Shown: positions 26,012 through 34,482 of the stretch, piece after piece | Numbering within the stretch: the stretch's first letter is position 1 | Layout: each line of letters begins with the position of its first letter | Assembly: GCA_963691755.1 (NCBI GenBank) | Contig: OY829366.1 | Span: forward strand, 3,286,001-3,350,000 | Reading direction: 5' to 3' | DNA: 64,000 bases | Origin: Dinoroseobacter sp013215265 | GTDB lineage: Bacteria; Pseudomonadota; Alphaproteobacteria; Rhodobacterales; Rhodobacteraceae | Position numbers and translations under genes: made by a program | The notes under the pieces: model-generated | What the model saw: only the letters and a program-made list of their open reading frames with translations | Database searches by the model: none | What the model was told of the DNA's origin: nothing

Positions 26012-27241
26012 ATGAAATCGCGTCTGCCCTTTGTTTTCATTTTTCTGACCCTTGTGCTTGACGCGATCGGGATCGGATTAATCCTGCCTGTGATGCCGGA
26101 TCTCATTCGCGAGGTGAACGGCGGTGCGCTTGGGGAAGCCGCCATTTGGGGCGGGATACTCGTCACCTCGTTTGCCGTGATGCAGTTTCTGTTCGGACCA
26201 GTTGTGGGCAACCTCTCAGACCGCTTTGGAAGACGGCCAGTGCTGTTGGTTTCGCTCGCAGTGATGGCGGCGGACTATATCGTTATGGCAGTCGCGGGAT
26301 CCATTTGGCTGCTGTTGATTGCGCGCCTTGTCGGTGGGATCACTGCAGCCACTCAATCTACTGCGCTGGCCTTCATTGCTGATATTTCAAAGCCTGAAGA
26401 GAAGGCTAAAAACTTTGGCTTGATGAGCGCTGCCTTCGGTATTGGGTTCGTGATTGGTCCTGCAATAGGTGGCGGGCTTGCGGAATTCGGGACGCGTGCG
26501 CCATTTTGGGCAGCTGCCATTCTCGCGATACTGAACCTGCTTCTCGGCTGGTTCGTGATGCCTGAAACGGTCACAGATAAAATCCGCCGCAAGTTCGAAA
26601 TTCGGCGCGCAAACCCTTTTGGCGCCTTTAAGGCTCTGAACAAACTGCCCGGGGTGACGCGCTATTTGCTGCTATTCTTCTTTTATGAACTGGCCTTCAT
26701 CGTCTACCCCGCGACCTGGGCCTATTTCACTCAGGAACGCTTTGGGTGGGAACCCGGTATGGTTGGTCTATCGCTTGCCTTGTTTGGGACGGCCATGGTT
26801 GTGGTCCAGGGTGGTCTGATCCGAGTGGTACTGCCCTGGTTTGGTGAGCGCGGAACAGTCCTTTGGGGATTTTGTTTTAACGCTCTGGCTTTCTTGTGCC
26901 TGGCGGTCGTGACCTCTTCGACACTTGTGCTGATCCTGACGCCATTGACGGCACTTGGCGCGGTGGTGACCCCAGCAATTCAGGGGATAATGTCGCGTAA
27001 GGCGGAGGATAATCAGCAAGGCGAACTTCAGGGGATCGTTTCCTCCATCCGTTCTGTCGCATACATAATCGGCCCCTTGGTCATGACCCAGACTTTTGCA
27101 GCCTTCACGCTGTCGCCATCGCTGCCTTATCTGCCAGGGGCGCCATTTGTACTATCGATGCTTCTGATGGCCGTTTGTCTGGCAATTTTCCTCACACGGC
27201 CCCGAAACTCATCGCTGACAAAGAGCACGGAATCGGGCTAG
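26012..27241 (+). CDS. MFS transporter, TetA-like drug:H+ antiporter family
   Basis: Twelve-helix major facilitator of 409 residues. The N-terminal FLTLVLDAIGIGLILPVMPDL is the motif of the TCR/TetA subfamily, and GNLSDRFGRRPVLL is the loop 2-3 motif A (GxLxDRxGRR). Members export tetracyclines and other amphipathic compounds. It follows the hydrolase operon by 42 bp and could export a product or toxic intermediate of that pathway (inference). Confidence 0.85.
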   Translation: MKSRLPFVFIFLTLVLDAIGIGLILPVMPDLIREVNGGALGEAAIWGGILVTSFAVMQFLFGPVVGNLSDRFGRRPVLLVSLAVMAADYIVMAVAGSIWLLLIARLVGGITAATQSTALAFIADISKPEEKAKNFGLMSAAFGIGFVIGPAIGGGLAEFGTRAPFWAAAILAILNLLLGWFVMPETVTDKIRRKFEIRRANPFGAFKALNKLPGVTRYLLLFFFYELAFIVYPATWAYFTQERFGWEPGMVGLSLALFGTAMVVVQGGLIRVVLPWFGERGTVLWGFCFNALAFLCLAVVTSSTLVLILTPLTALGAVVTPAIQGIMSRKAEDNQQGELQGIVSSIRSVAYIIGPLVMTQTFAAFTLSPSLPYLPGAPFVLSMLLMAVCLAIFLTRPRNSSLTKSTESG

Positions 27242-27271
27242 CCTCTGGTGTTCCCAGAAGGAGTGCCAAAC

Positions 27272-28435
27272 ATGCCCGCCCTTAACGCAATTGCTGATTT
27301 CGCAGACGAAATGACCGCATGGCGGCGGTACCTGCATCAGTACCCCGAGATCGGTTTTGAATGCCACAACACGGCAGCGTTTGTGGTGGAGCGTTTGCGT
27401 GAAATGGGCATCACAGAAATCCACAAAGGCATCGCAAAAACCGGTATTGTTGCCATCATTGAAGGCCAAGAAGCTGGTCCGACAATAGGTCTGCGCGCGG
27501 ACATGGACGCCCTGCCGATGAACGATGAAAGCGGCGCAGAATACGCCTCAACAATCCCCGGCCGCGCGCACACTTGCGGGCATGATGGGCATACAACCAT
27601 GCTCTTGGGTGCCGCGCGCTACCTGAATGAAACCCGCAATTTCAAAGGGCGCGTTGCCCTGATTTTCCAGCCGGCAGAAGAAGGCGGCGGCGGTGGCGAA
27701 GTGATGGTGCAGGAAGGCATCATGGATACGTTCGACATTGCCGAAGTTTACGGGCTGCATAACGCACCTGATATCGAAGCGGGACGGATTGAAATGCGCC
27801 CAGGGCCGATGCTGGCAGGGGTGGCCGAGTTCAAAATCACTGTTACGGGCAAAGGTGGTCATGCCGCCAGCCCACACGAATGCGTTGATCCGGTGGCTGC
27901 AGCGATGCAAATCGGAACAGCGATCAATACGATCGTGTCTCGTAATGCCGATCCAATTGATCAACTGGTGATCTCGCTCACGATGTTCGAAGCAGGCACC
28001 GCCACAAACATCATTCCCGAGACTGCGGTGATGAAAGGCACGGTTCGGCATTTCAAACCAGAGCTACAAGATCTTGCAGAGACCCGTATTGCCGAGATTT
28101 GCAAGGGAACTGGAACAGCGATGGGTGTCGAAGCGACACTCGAATTCAGCCGTGAATATCCCCCAACAATAAATGATGCGGAAAAGACAGCTTTCGCAGC
28201 CGAGGTCGCACGCGAACTGGTGGGCGACGACATGGTCTCAGATAATGCTAACATGAGTATGGCATCCGAAGATTTCAGCTACATGCTGAACGTGCGGCCG
28301 GGCTGCTACCTGAATGTTGGGCAGGGTATTGGACCGATCTGTCATCACCCTGAATTCGATTTCAATGACGAGATAGCCCCTTTGGGCGCGTCCCTTTATG
28401 CCCGGCTCGTAGAACGCGCGCAGCCATTAGAATAA
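27272..28435 (+). CDS. M20-family amidohydrolase (hippurate hydrolase-like)
   Basis: Di-metal peptidase/amidohydrolase of 387 residues. Metal and catalytic motifs are GLRADMDALPM, HTCGHDGHTTMLLGAA, the catalytic Glu in QPAEEGGGG and the late HHPEFDFND. These mark the HipO/IAA-amino-acid hydrolase branch, which cleaves N-acyl amino acids. The ATG at 27272 follows AGAAGGAG; the upstream in-frame start at 27248 precedes that site. It is probably the last gene of the 22-28 kb catabolic unit. Confidence 0.85.
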   Translation: MPALNAIADFADEMTAWRRYLHQYPEIGFECHNTAAFVVERLREMGITEIHKGIAKTGIVAIIEGQEAGPTIGLRADMDALPMNDESGAEYASTIPGRAHTCGHDGHTTMLLGAARYLNETRNFKGRVALIFQPAEEGGGGGEVMVQEGIMDTFDIAEVYGLHNAPDIEAGRIEMRPGPMLAGVAEFKITVTGKGGHAASPHECVDPVAAAMQIGTAINTIVSRNADPIDQLVISLTMFEAGTATNIIPETAVMKGTVRHFKPELQDLAETRIAEICKGTGTAMGVEATLEFSREYPPTINDAEKTAFAAEVARELVGDDMVSDNANMSMASEDFSYMLNVRPGCYLNVGQGIGPICHHPEFDFNDEIAPLGASLYARLVERAQPLE

Positions 28436-28583
28436 AGCCAAGACCGCCGAAATATTCTTCAATCCTGAGCGCCATATTTTCTAGCATGGGGCGCCCGTAC
28501 ATAGCGTGAGATTCTACCGTTCAAATGTCTTGGAAACTCACATCTCAGGGAACGGTTTCTACGCTTTTGCGAAGCTCAGCGCT

Positions 28584-29351
28584 TCAGGTAAAAGTTGCAC
28601 TGACCGCCGCAAGGCCGCCAAAATCTGCTTCGAGCATCTGTCCGGGCTTGATTGGCAAAACCCCGGTGCATGTTCCCGTCATGACCAGATCACCTGCTTT
28701 CAATGGTCGCGTCATTTTAGACTGCTGCGCGGCCAACCAAGAGACAGCATCAAAAACATGCCCCCAGCCAGTGCCAGTACCTGAACCCTCAGCGGCTTGT
28801 TCACCATCAACGCTAAGACCGACCGTTATATCCGATAAGTTTTCCCAATGTTCACGCGCAATCGGCTGGCCCAGGACTGCACCGCCATTCACTCCAAAAT
28901 CTGCCACGACAAGATTTCCAGCCCCAGCCAACCCTGACTGCAACCGGCAGGTCACAACCTCGAAACTGGCCTGAACTGACCCTACCGCATCAAGGATCTC
29001 AGCAAATGTGTAGAGCTCTTCGCGTTCCGGCAGATCTTTCGCCAACCGGACGGTAAACTCACTCTCGATGAAGTTGCCCTGCTCAGGTTGCAATGGAACC
29101 TCAGAAGCGTCCTCATGGACAGTTCCATCCGCAACAGGACCAAATACGGCAGTATCCAGGCCCAATACTTGTTTGGCGGCGGCACTTGTGGCGCCAATCT
29201 TCCACCCAGAAACGCTCTCTCCCGAAAGCACCAACTGCTCGGCCTGAACACGGTAGGCGGTTTCCAGATCAGTCACTGCCTCAAGCGCGTCCGGCGGAAC
29301 AACTCCGCCATTTTTTCGAGCGTTCAACAGGGCAAAGGCGGCTTTGGTCAT
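28584..29351 (-). CDS. 2-keto-4-pentenoate hydratase / fumarylacetoacetase-family protein
   Basis: Protein of 255 residues of the hydratase/decarboxylase branch of the FAH superfamily. Metal-site residues appear in FIESEFTVRLAKDLPERE, and the C-terminal LKAGDLVMTGTCTGVLPIKPGQMLEADFGGLG-like block is typical. Such enzymes hydrate 2-oxopent-4-enoates or decarboxylate oxo-diacids in meta-cleavage pathways. The ATG at 29351 is chosen over an extension to 29456, which encodes an unlikely Cys-rich leader. It faces away from the alcohol dehydrogenase gene. Confidence 0.8.
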   Translation of the reverse strand: MTKAAFALLNARKNGGVVPPDALEAVTDLETAYRVQAEQLVLSGESVSGWKIGATSAAAKQVLGLDTAVFGPVADGTVHEDASEVPLQPEQGNFIESEFTVRLAKDLPEREELYTFAEILDAVGSVQASFEVVTCRLQSGLAGAGNLVVADFGVNGGAVLGQPIAREHWENLSDITVGLSVDGEQAAEGSGTGTGWGHVFDAVSWLAAQQSKMTRPLKAGDLVMTGTCTGVLPIKPGQMLEADFGGLAAVSATFT

Positions 29352-29523
29352 AATTATAGTCCTGGTAGATAACTCGGCGCACCCTATGCAGCCCTGCCCC
29401 GCACAGCAACTGGCTTCACACACCCGGAGCCTATCCAAGCGCCGCTTGCACGCCATCTAAGTCGTTTTTACACATGCAGGGACGCGTTTGCGTGACAGGC
29501 TGTGCGAAATACCGGGAGGCCAT

Positions 29524-30609
29524 ATGTCTGAAATCCAAATCCGAGCTGCGGTTTGCACAGAGTTCGCCGCGCCGCTTGAAATCGAAACGCTTACGTTGGC
29601 GGCGCCGGGCCTTGGTGAAGTTCAGGTCAAACTTGCAGCCTGTGCAGTTTGCCATTCCGACATTACCTTCGCTGATGGAGGCTGGGGCGGTGATCTGCCT
29701 GCGGTTTACGGACATGAAGCGGCCGGCCATATCAGCGCAGTCGGTGATGGCGTTTCCAGTTACGCGGTCGGCGATCCGGTAATGGTGTCTTTGATCCGGG
29801 CCTGCGGCACCTGCCCGTCATGCTCTACCGGTCGTCCTGTTCTTTGCACGACGCCAAACCCCGGCGGGCCTCTTTCACGCGCAGATGGTACCCCGGTTGC
29901 GGCGGCGATGAACTGCGGCGCCTTTGCAGATCACGTGACCGTGGATGCAAGTCAGATTGTAAAACTGCCAGAGGATATCCCACTGGATGTGGCTAGCCTC
30001 CTCTCTTGCGGTGTGATCACTGGGATCGGAGCAGTGGTCAACACGGCCAAAGTTCGCGCAGGCGAAACCGTCGTTGTCATTGGCGCCGGTGGCGTCGGTC
30101 TGAATGCAATTCAGGGCGCACGAATTGCTGGCGCAGCAAGGATCGTTGCCGTAGATATGCAACCCTCGAAACTGGACGATGCCCTTGAATTTGGCGCAAC
30201 AGACGGGATCCTGGCAACGGATGACAAGCCATGGAAAGCACTGCGCAAGATCGCACCGGCAGGCGCAGACGTTGTGTTGGTGACCGTTGGTGCAATCCCC
30301 GCCTATCAAACCGCTCCGAAATATCTCGCCTTCGGGGGACGCCTTGTCGCCGTGGGCATGCCTCATACAGGACACACAGCACAATGGGCGCCGGACGTGG
30401 TCGCTTACATGGGCACGCAATATACCGGCTCGAAGATGGGCGATGTCGTAATCAGCAGAGACATTCCCTGGATGGTCGACCTCTACAAACAGGGCCGATT
30501 ACAACTCGACAATCTGATCTCGGGGCGTTGGTCGCTGGATCAAATCAATGAAGCCATCGCGGATACAAAGAGTGGCAAAGCGCGTCGGAACGTGATCCTC
30601 TTCGATTGA
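29524..30609 (+). CDS. Zinc-dependent alcohol dehydrogenase (MDR family)
   Basis: Medium-chain dehydrogenase of 361 residues. The catalytic zinc site is in CAVCHSD and GHEAAGHI, and the structural zinc in CGTCPSCSTGRPVLC (four cysteines). The NAD motif GAGGVGLNAIQGA and the acidic residue in VAVDMQPSK favour NAD. GGGAGG precedes the ATG at 29524; an in-frame start 12 codons upstream lacks such a site. The enolase-superfamily gene starts 14 bp after its stop, so they probably oxidise and rearrange the same carbon source (inference). Confidence 0.85.
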   Translation: MSEIQIRAAVCTEFAAPLEIETLTLAAPGLGEVQVKLAACAVCHSDITFADGGWGGDLPAVYGHEAAGHISAVGDGVSSYAVGDPVMVSLIRACGTCPSCSTGRPVLCTTPNPGGPLSRADGTPVAAAMNCGAFADHVTVDASQIVKLPEDIPLDVASLLSCGVITGIGAVVNTAKVRAGETVVVIGAGGVGLNAIQGARIAGAARIVAVDMQPSKLDDALEFGATDGILATDDKPWKALRKIAPAGADVVLVTVGAIPAYQTAPKYLAFGGRLVAVGMPHTGHTAQWAPDVVAYMGTQYTGSKMGDVVISRDIPWMVDLYKQGRLQLDNLISGRWSLDQINEAIADTKSGKARRNVILFD

Positions 30610-30623
30610 ACCGGAGGGAGACG

Positions 30624-31865
30624 ATGAAGTTACAGGACCTTGAAATCATCGTCACAGCTCCCCCACCTCCGGGCTGGGGCGGTCGGTATTGGCAGTTTGT
30701 GAAGCTGACAACAGATGACGGCATTGTTGGCTGGGGCGAAGTTTACGCCGCAGCCGTGGGTCCGGACGCAATGCGCGCGGTGATCGAAGATGTTTTTTCG
30801 CGGCACATGCAGGGTGAAAACCCAGAGAATGTCGAGATGATGTTTCGTAGGGTCTATTCATCCGGCTTCACCCAACGTCCCGACCCCACGGTAATCGGTG
30901 CCTTTTCCGGGCTGGAAATGGCGTGCTGGGACATTGTCGGAAAATGCCGAGAGCGGCCAGTTTGGGCCTTGCTTGGCGGCATGATGAACGAGCGCATAAG
31001 GGCCTATACGTACCTCTACCCGTTAGATCATCACAATCCATCCGATTTCTGGACGTCGCCGGAAATGGCAGCCGAAGCCGCTGCATTTCGCGTCGATCAG
31101 GGCTTCACCGCGGTTAAGTTCGACCCAGCCGGGCCCTATACTTTACGCGGAGGACACCATCCCGCAATGAGCGACATCGATCGCTCTGCCGCCTTCTGCA
31201 AAGCCATCCGCGAGGCTATCGGTGACCGCGCCGACCTTCTTTTTGGAACCCACGGTCAATTTACCACGGGTGGCGCCATTCGTCTTGCGCAAGCAATCGA
31301 ACCCTATGCACCCCTTTGGTTCGAAGAGCCCATCCCACCAGATAATCTGCTTGAATTTTCCAAGGTGGCGCAGGCGACATCAATTCCTGTGGCAACGGGC
31401 GAACGGATGTGCACCAAGTCCGAATTCGCCACGGTCCTGAGATCAGGCGGCGCTCAAATCCTGCAACCTGCATTGGGGCGTGTTGGCGGCATCTGGGAAG
31501 CCAAAAAACTGAGCGCAATTGCCGAAGTGTTCAACGCTGAAATGGCGCCGCATCTATATGCCGGTCCCATTGAATGGGCCGCCAATGTTCAGCTGGCTGC
31601 ATCGATCCCAAACCTGCTTTTGGCCGAGACGATCGAAACCGGTGGCACCTATCACCGAGCTCTCACCGGAGATACCATCAAATTTGACGATGGCTTTCTG
31701 ATTCCGCCCACTGCACCAGGTCTGGGAATTGAAGTGAACGAGGACCTCGCACGTGCCAATCCATACACGGGAAACAACCTGCATCTCGAGATGCAAGAAG
31801 CACCTTGTGACTGGCGCAACGGAAACGCCTTTGAAGGCGGCGCACCTGCGGTTTGGGAAGATTAG
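30624..31865 (+). CDS. Enolase-superfamily enzyme (mandelate racemase/muconate lactonizing type)
   Basis: Protein of 413 residues. The N-terminal capping domain contains GIVGWGEVYAAAVGP and SGLEMACWDIVGK. The barrel shows the lysine region FTAVKFDPAGP, the metal-ligand strand WFEEPIPPDN and GERMCTKSEF, and ends with GPIEWAANVQLAASIPN. The first barrel metal strand reads LLFGTHGQFT, without the usual Asp, which sets it apart from most MR/MLE members. Activity could be sugar-acid dehydration or cycloisomerisation. GGAGGGAG sits 3 nt before the ATG at 30624. Confidence 0.8.
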   Translation: MKLQDLEIIVTAPPPPGWGGRYWQFVKLTTDDGIVGWGEVYAAAVGPDAMRAVIEDVFSRHMQGENPENVEMMFRRVYSSGFTQRPDPTVIGAFSGLEMACWDIVGKCRERPVWALLGGMMNERIRAYTYLYPLDHHNPSDFWTSPEMAAEAAAFRVDQGFTAVKFDPAGPYTLRGGHHPAMSDIDRSAAFCKAIREAIGDRADLLFGTHGQFTTGGAIRLAQAIEPYAPLWFEEPIPPDNLLEFSKVAQATSIPVATGERMCTKSEFATVLRSGGAQILQPALGRVGGIWEAKKLSAIAEVFNAEMAPHLYAGPIEWAANVQLAASIPNLLLAETIETGGTYHRALTGDTIKFDDGFLIPPTAPGLGIEVNEDLARANPYTGNNLHLEMQEAPCDWRNGNAFEGGAPAVWED

Positions 31866-32218
31866 CCTGTTCCGTCGCTTCCCGCGTCCCGCCCAAAAAA
31901 TGGATCGCCGTGCCAATGCATCAACAGATGTCGCGCTTTGATCGGCTGGTCTTTTGCCCAGCCCCGCACCTCTAGCACAAGTGTGTCGACCGCAACGAGT
32001 GTGGCCATCCGATAAAGTACACTCGCTTCACGACTGCCGCCTGCGATTACTGCGTCCAAACCCTCTGCGGCTGAGGCAAGGGCAAGCGTCAATTCCAACG
32101 CGCGAATGTCTGGGAAGGCCATTGCGAGCCGCACCACGAGTTCGGGCTGAGGGTCACCACGCCCGTCCAGACCTTCCAGCACAAAGGTCGTCAGCTTGTC
32201 ATCAAAGGCGATATCCAT
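31862..32218 (-). CDS. Conserved-looking hypothetical protein
   Basis: Protein of 118 residues that I do not recognise. It is soluble, without signal peptide or helix, acidic overall, with a regular helical pattern (LELTLALASAAEGLDAVIAGGSREASVLYRMATLVAVDTL) and a His/Trp-rich end (LLMHWHGDPFFGRD). Its stop shares a TTAG with the convergent enolase-superfamily gene. It lies 100 bp after rpe on the same strand and may be cotranscribed with it. Coding is supported by frame length and position only. Confidence 0.55.
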   Translation of the reverse strand: MDIAFDDKLTTFVLEGLDGRGDPQPELVVRLAMAFPDIRALELTLALASAAEGLDAVIAGGSREASVLYRMATLVAVDTLVLEVRGWAKDQPIKARHLLMHWHGDPFFGRDAGSDGTG

Positions 32219-32319
32219 CTAACTCGCCCAATCCCTCCCAAACACAATACCGGAGGGTATACGCACCGCCCAAACGGACCTTTAAGGCGCGCGCGAATAA
32301 TATCTGTAATTCTACCTAA

Positions 32320-33030
32320 CTATGCAGCACGTCCATTTGCCATCTCTGCAGCTTGTCTGATTTTGGCGATATTTGACCCATAGGGCTCAGGATTGCTGAC
32401 TGATCCGCCCTTGAACACAGCAGATCCCGCAACCAGGACGTCGGCACCCGCAGCCGCCACTAATGGCGCGGTTGTGGGGTCTACGCCCCCGTCAATTTCA
32501 ATATGGATCGGACGATCCCCGATCATCGCGCGCAAATCACGTACCTTTTGAACCTGAGAGTGTATAAACTTTTGACCGCCAAAGCCGGGGTTCACGGTCA
32601 TAACACAGATCAAATCGACCAAATCTAGCAGATGCTCGACATCCCCCACGCCCGTGCCGGGATTGAGCGCAAGTCCGGCTTTGGCCCCTGCGCCGCGAAT
32701 GGCTTGCAACGTACGATGGATATGCGGTCCAGCCTCGATGTGGGCGGTCACGATATCAGCCCCTGCACTGACAAATGCATCGATGTAAGGATCAACTGGT
32801 GCGATCATCAGATGCACATCCATGATACCCTTGATATGCGGGCGGATCGCGGCACAGGTCGCCGGACCAAACGTTATATTGGGCACAAAGTGACCATCCA
32901 TGACGTCCACATGGATCCAATCCGCCCCCTGGGCTTCAGCCGCAGCGCATTCCGCACCAAAATTTGCGAAATCGGCGGCGAGGATGGATGGCGCGATCTT
33001 TATGTCGCGCGAGAAGGGGGTTTGGGTCAT
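32320..33030 (-). CDS. rpe: Ribulose-phosphate 3-epimerase
   Basis: TIM-barrel enzyme of 236 residues interconverting ribulose 5-phosphate and xylulose 5-phosphate. The motifs IAPSILAADFANFG, HVDVMDGHFVPNITFGP, DVHLMI, MTVNPGFGGQKFI and EIDGGVDPTTAPLVAAAGADVLVAGSAVF contain the catalytic Asp pair and metal ligands. The ATG at 33030 has GGAG six bases upstream; an alternative start at 33045 is 5 codons longer. It is the only pentose-phosphate gene in the window apart from deoC nearby. Confidence 0.95.
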   Translation of the reverse strand: MTQTPFSRDIKIAPSILAADFANFGAECAAAEAQGADWIHVDVMDGHFVPNITFGPATCAAIRPHIKGIMDVHLMIAPVDPYIDAFVSAGADIVTAHIEAGPHIHRTLQAIRGAGAKAGLALNPGTGVGDVEHLLDLVDLICVMTVNPGFGGQKFIHSQVQKVRDLRAMIGDRPIHIEIDGGVDPTTAPLVAAAGADVLVAGSAVFKGGSVSNPEPYGSNIAKIRQAAEMANGRAA

Positions 33031-33443
33031 GACGCACTCCAGCAAGCTGGGTCGCTTCTATCGTAAGGCCGCTTGCGACCTCAAGCGTGATCGGAATACC
33101 CCGAGGCGAAACGCTTCGCGGGTGGCAGGATCAAACATTATCTCGCAGACATTGTTCGGGGCCGGTTTGTGAACTTTACCCATCTTTTGATCTGGATCAG
33201 CGCTCAGGATCACGACTCCAACGCGAGATGGTGGAAAGATACCCCGTCTCGCATGACATTGCCCTTGATCGCAGGCCGGAAAACCTGTCCCATTTCCTAG
33301 CTTAGTTTTACGCGCATATTGCGATGTCCTCGCATATCATGCGTAAAAAACGTCAGGTCCAAAAGGTCGAGCCTGCCTTGCACAAGGCACGCGGGCATGA
33401 AAAGGATTTGACCAAAGAGTAAAAATTTACGGAGACGCATGTC
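33031..33443. other. Intergenic region between rpe and deoC with a long imperfect palindrome
   Basis: This 413-bp stretch separates the divergent rpe and deoC genes. It contains the palindrome at 33306-33348. Two short frames look mildly coding-like: minus 33058-33183 (41 aa, ATG) and plus 33169-33300 (43 aa, GTG). Neither has a good ribosome-binding site or a recognisable product, and they overlap each other, so at most one can be real. Promoters for both flanking genes must lie here. Confidence 0.45.
33306..33348. repeat. Imperfect inverted repeat upstream of deoC
   Basis: Perfect outer arms TTTTACGC (33306-33313) and GCGTAAAA (33341-33348) enclose inner arms ATATTGCGA and TCGCATAT with a one-base bulge, around a TGTCC centre. 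No T-run follows in either direction, so a terminator is unlikely. A regulator-binding site or an mRNA leader structure of deoC, which starts 95 bp downstream, is more plausible. Confidence 0.55.
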
Positions 33444-34454
33444 GTGCCGACACTCGAGACAAACACTGACACGGTCGTCACAACAGACGCAGCCCAACTG
33501 CCGCAGACAACGCAGGCGCGCGTTCCGATTTTGCCGCTTGATCTGGATTGGGCCCTGTCTGTCGCCGTGAATACATCGGCGGTTGAGCGTCGATGCGCGA
33601 CCTTACCGGGCAGGCGCAGCGTGAAGAAAGCCAATCAGGCCGCCTGGCTGTGTAAAGCGATCTCGTTGATTGATTTGACCACTCTGGCTGGGGATGACAC
33701 TTCGGGACGCGTCAAACGACTGTGCGCAAAGGCAAAGCAACCTGTTCGCGCCGATATCCTTGATGCGCTGGGGATGACGGGGCTGACCACAGGCGCCGTT
33801 TGTGTCTACCACGATATGATCGAAACCGCGGTACGCGAACTTGACGGAACGGGTATTCCCGTCGCCGCTGTTTCAACAGGGTTCCCGGCCGGGCTGTCCC
33901 CATTTCATTTGCGCGTTCAGGAAATCCGCGAAAGCGTTGCGGCAGGCGCCGATGAGATCGACATCGTGATCTCTCGTCGGCACGTCCTGCAGGGCAAATG
34001 GCAAGCGCTTTATGATGAAATGGTCGCTTTCCGCGAAGCCTGCGGAGACGCACATGTAAAGGCAATCCTTGCGACCGGCGAACTGGGCAGCCTTCGCAAT
34101 GTCGCACGTGCCAGCCGCATTTGCATGATGGCCGGAGCCGATTTCATAAAAACCTCCACCGGCAAGGAAAGCGTGAATGCAACCCTTCCCGTATCTCTGA
34201 CCATGATCCGCGCCATCCGCGACTATCATCAGAAAACGGGTCACTATGTGGGATACAAGCCTGCCGGCGGCATATCAAAAGCGAAAAACGCTCTGACCTA
34301 TCTGGCGCTTCTGCGCGAAGAGCTTGGAACGCGCTGGATGCAACCAGACCTGTTCCGCTTTGGCGCATCTTCCTTGTTGGGCGATATCGAGCGCCAACTG
34401 GAACACCATGTCACTGGCGCCTACTCCGCCAGCTACCGCCACGCCCTAAACTAA
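33444..34454 (+). CDS. deoC: Deoxyribose-phosphate aldolase
   Basis: Class I aldolase of 336 residues splitting 2-deoxyribose 5-phosphate into glyceraldehyde 3-phosphate and acetaldehyde. Two active-site lysines are visible: in VKAILATGEL and, as Schiff-base context, in GADFIKTSTGKE and YKPAGGIS. It belongs to the longer DeoC form (~320-340 aa, eukaryote-like) rather than the 220-260 aa bacterial form. The start is GTG with GGAG nine bases before it. The aldehyde dehydrogenase gene 28 bp downstream would remove the acetaldehyde. Confidence 0.92.
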   Translation: MPTLETNTDTVVTTDAAQLPQTTQARVPILPLDLDWALSVAVNTSAVERRCATLPGRRSVKKANQAAWLCKAISLIDLTTLAGDDTSGRVKRLCAKAKQPVRADILDALGMTGLTTGAVCVYHDMIETAVRELDGTGIPVAAVSTGFPAGLSPFHLRVQEIRESVAAGADEIDIVISRRHVLQGKWQALYDEMVAFREACGDAHVKAILATGELGSLRNVARASRICMMAGADFIKTSTGKESVNATLPVSLTMIRAIRDYHQKTGHYVGYKPAGGISKAKNALTYLALLREELGTRWMQPDLFRFGASSLLGDIERQLEHHVTGAYSASYRHALN

Positions 34455-34482
34455 GCCAACCGGGTATTTGGAGAACAATGAG

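Noticed and set aside
33058..33300. Two short ORFs (minus 41 aa, plus 43 aa) in the rpe-deoC gap
   Set aside because: They overlap each other on opposite strands, lack good ribosome-binding sites and resemble no family I know; coding cannot be supported.
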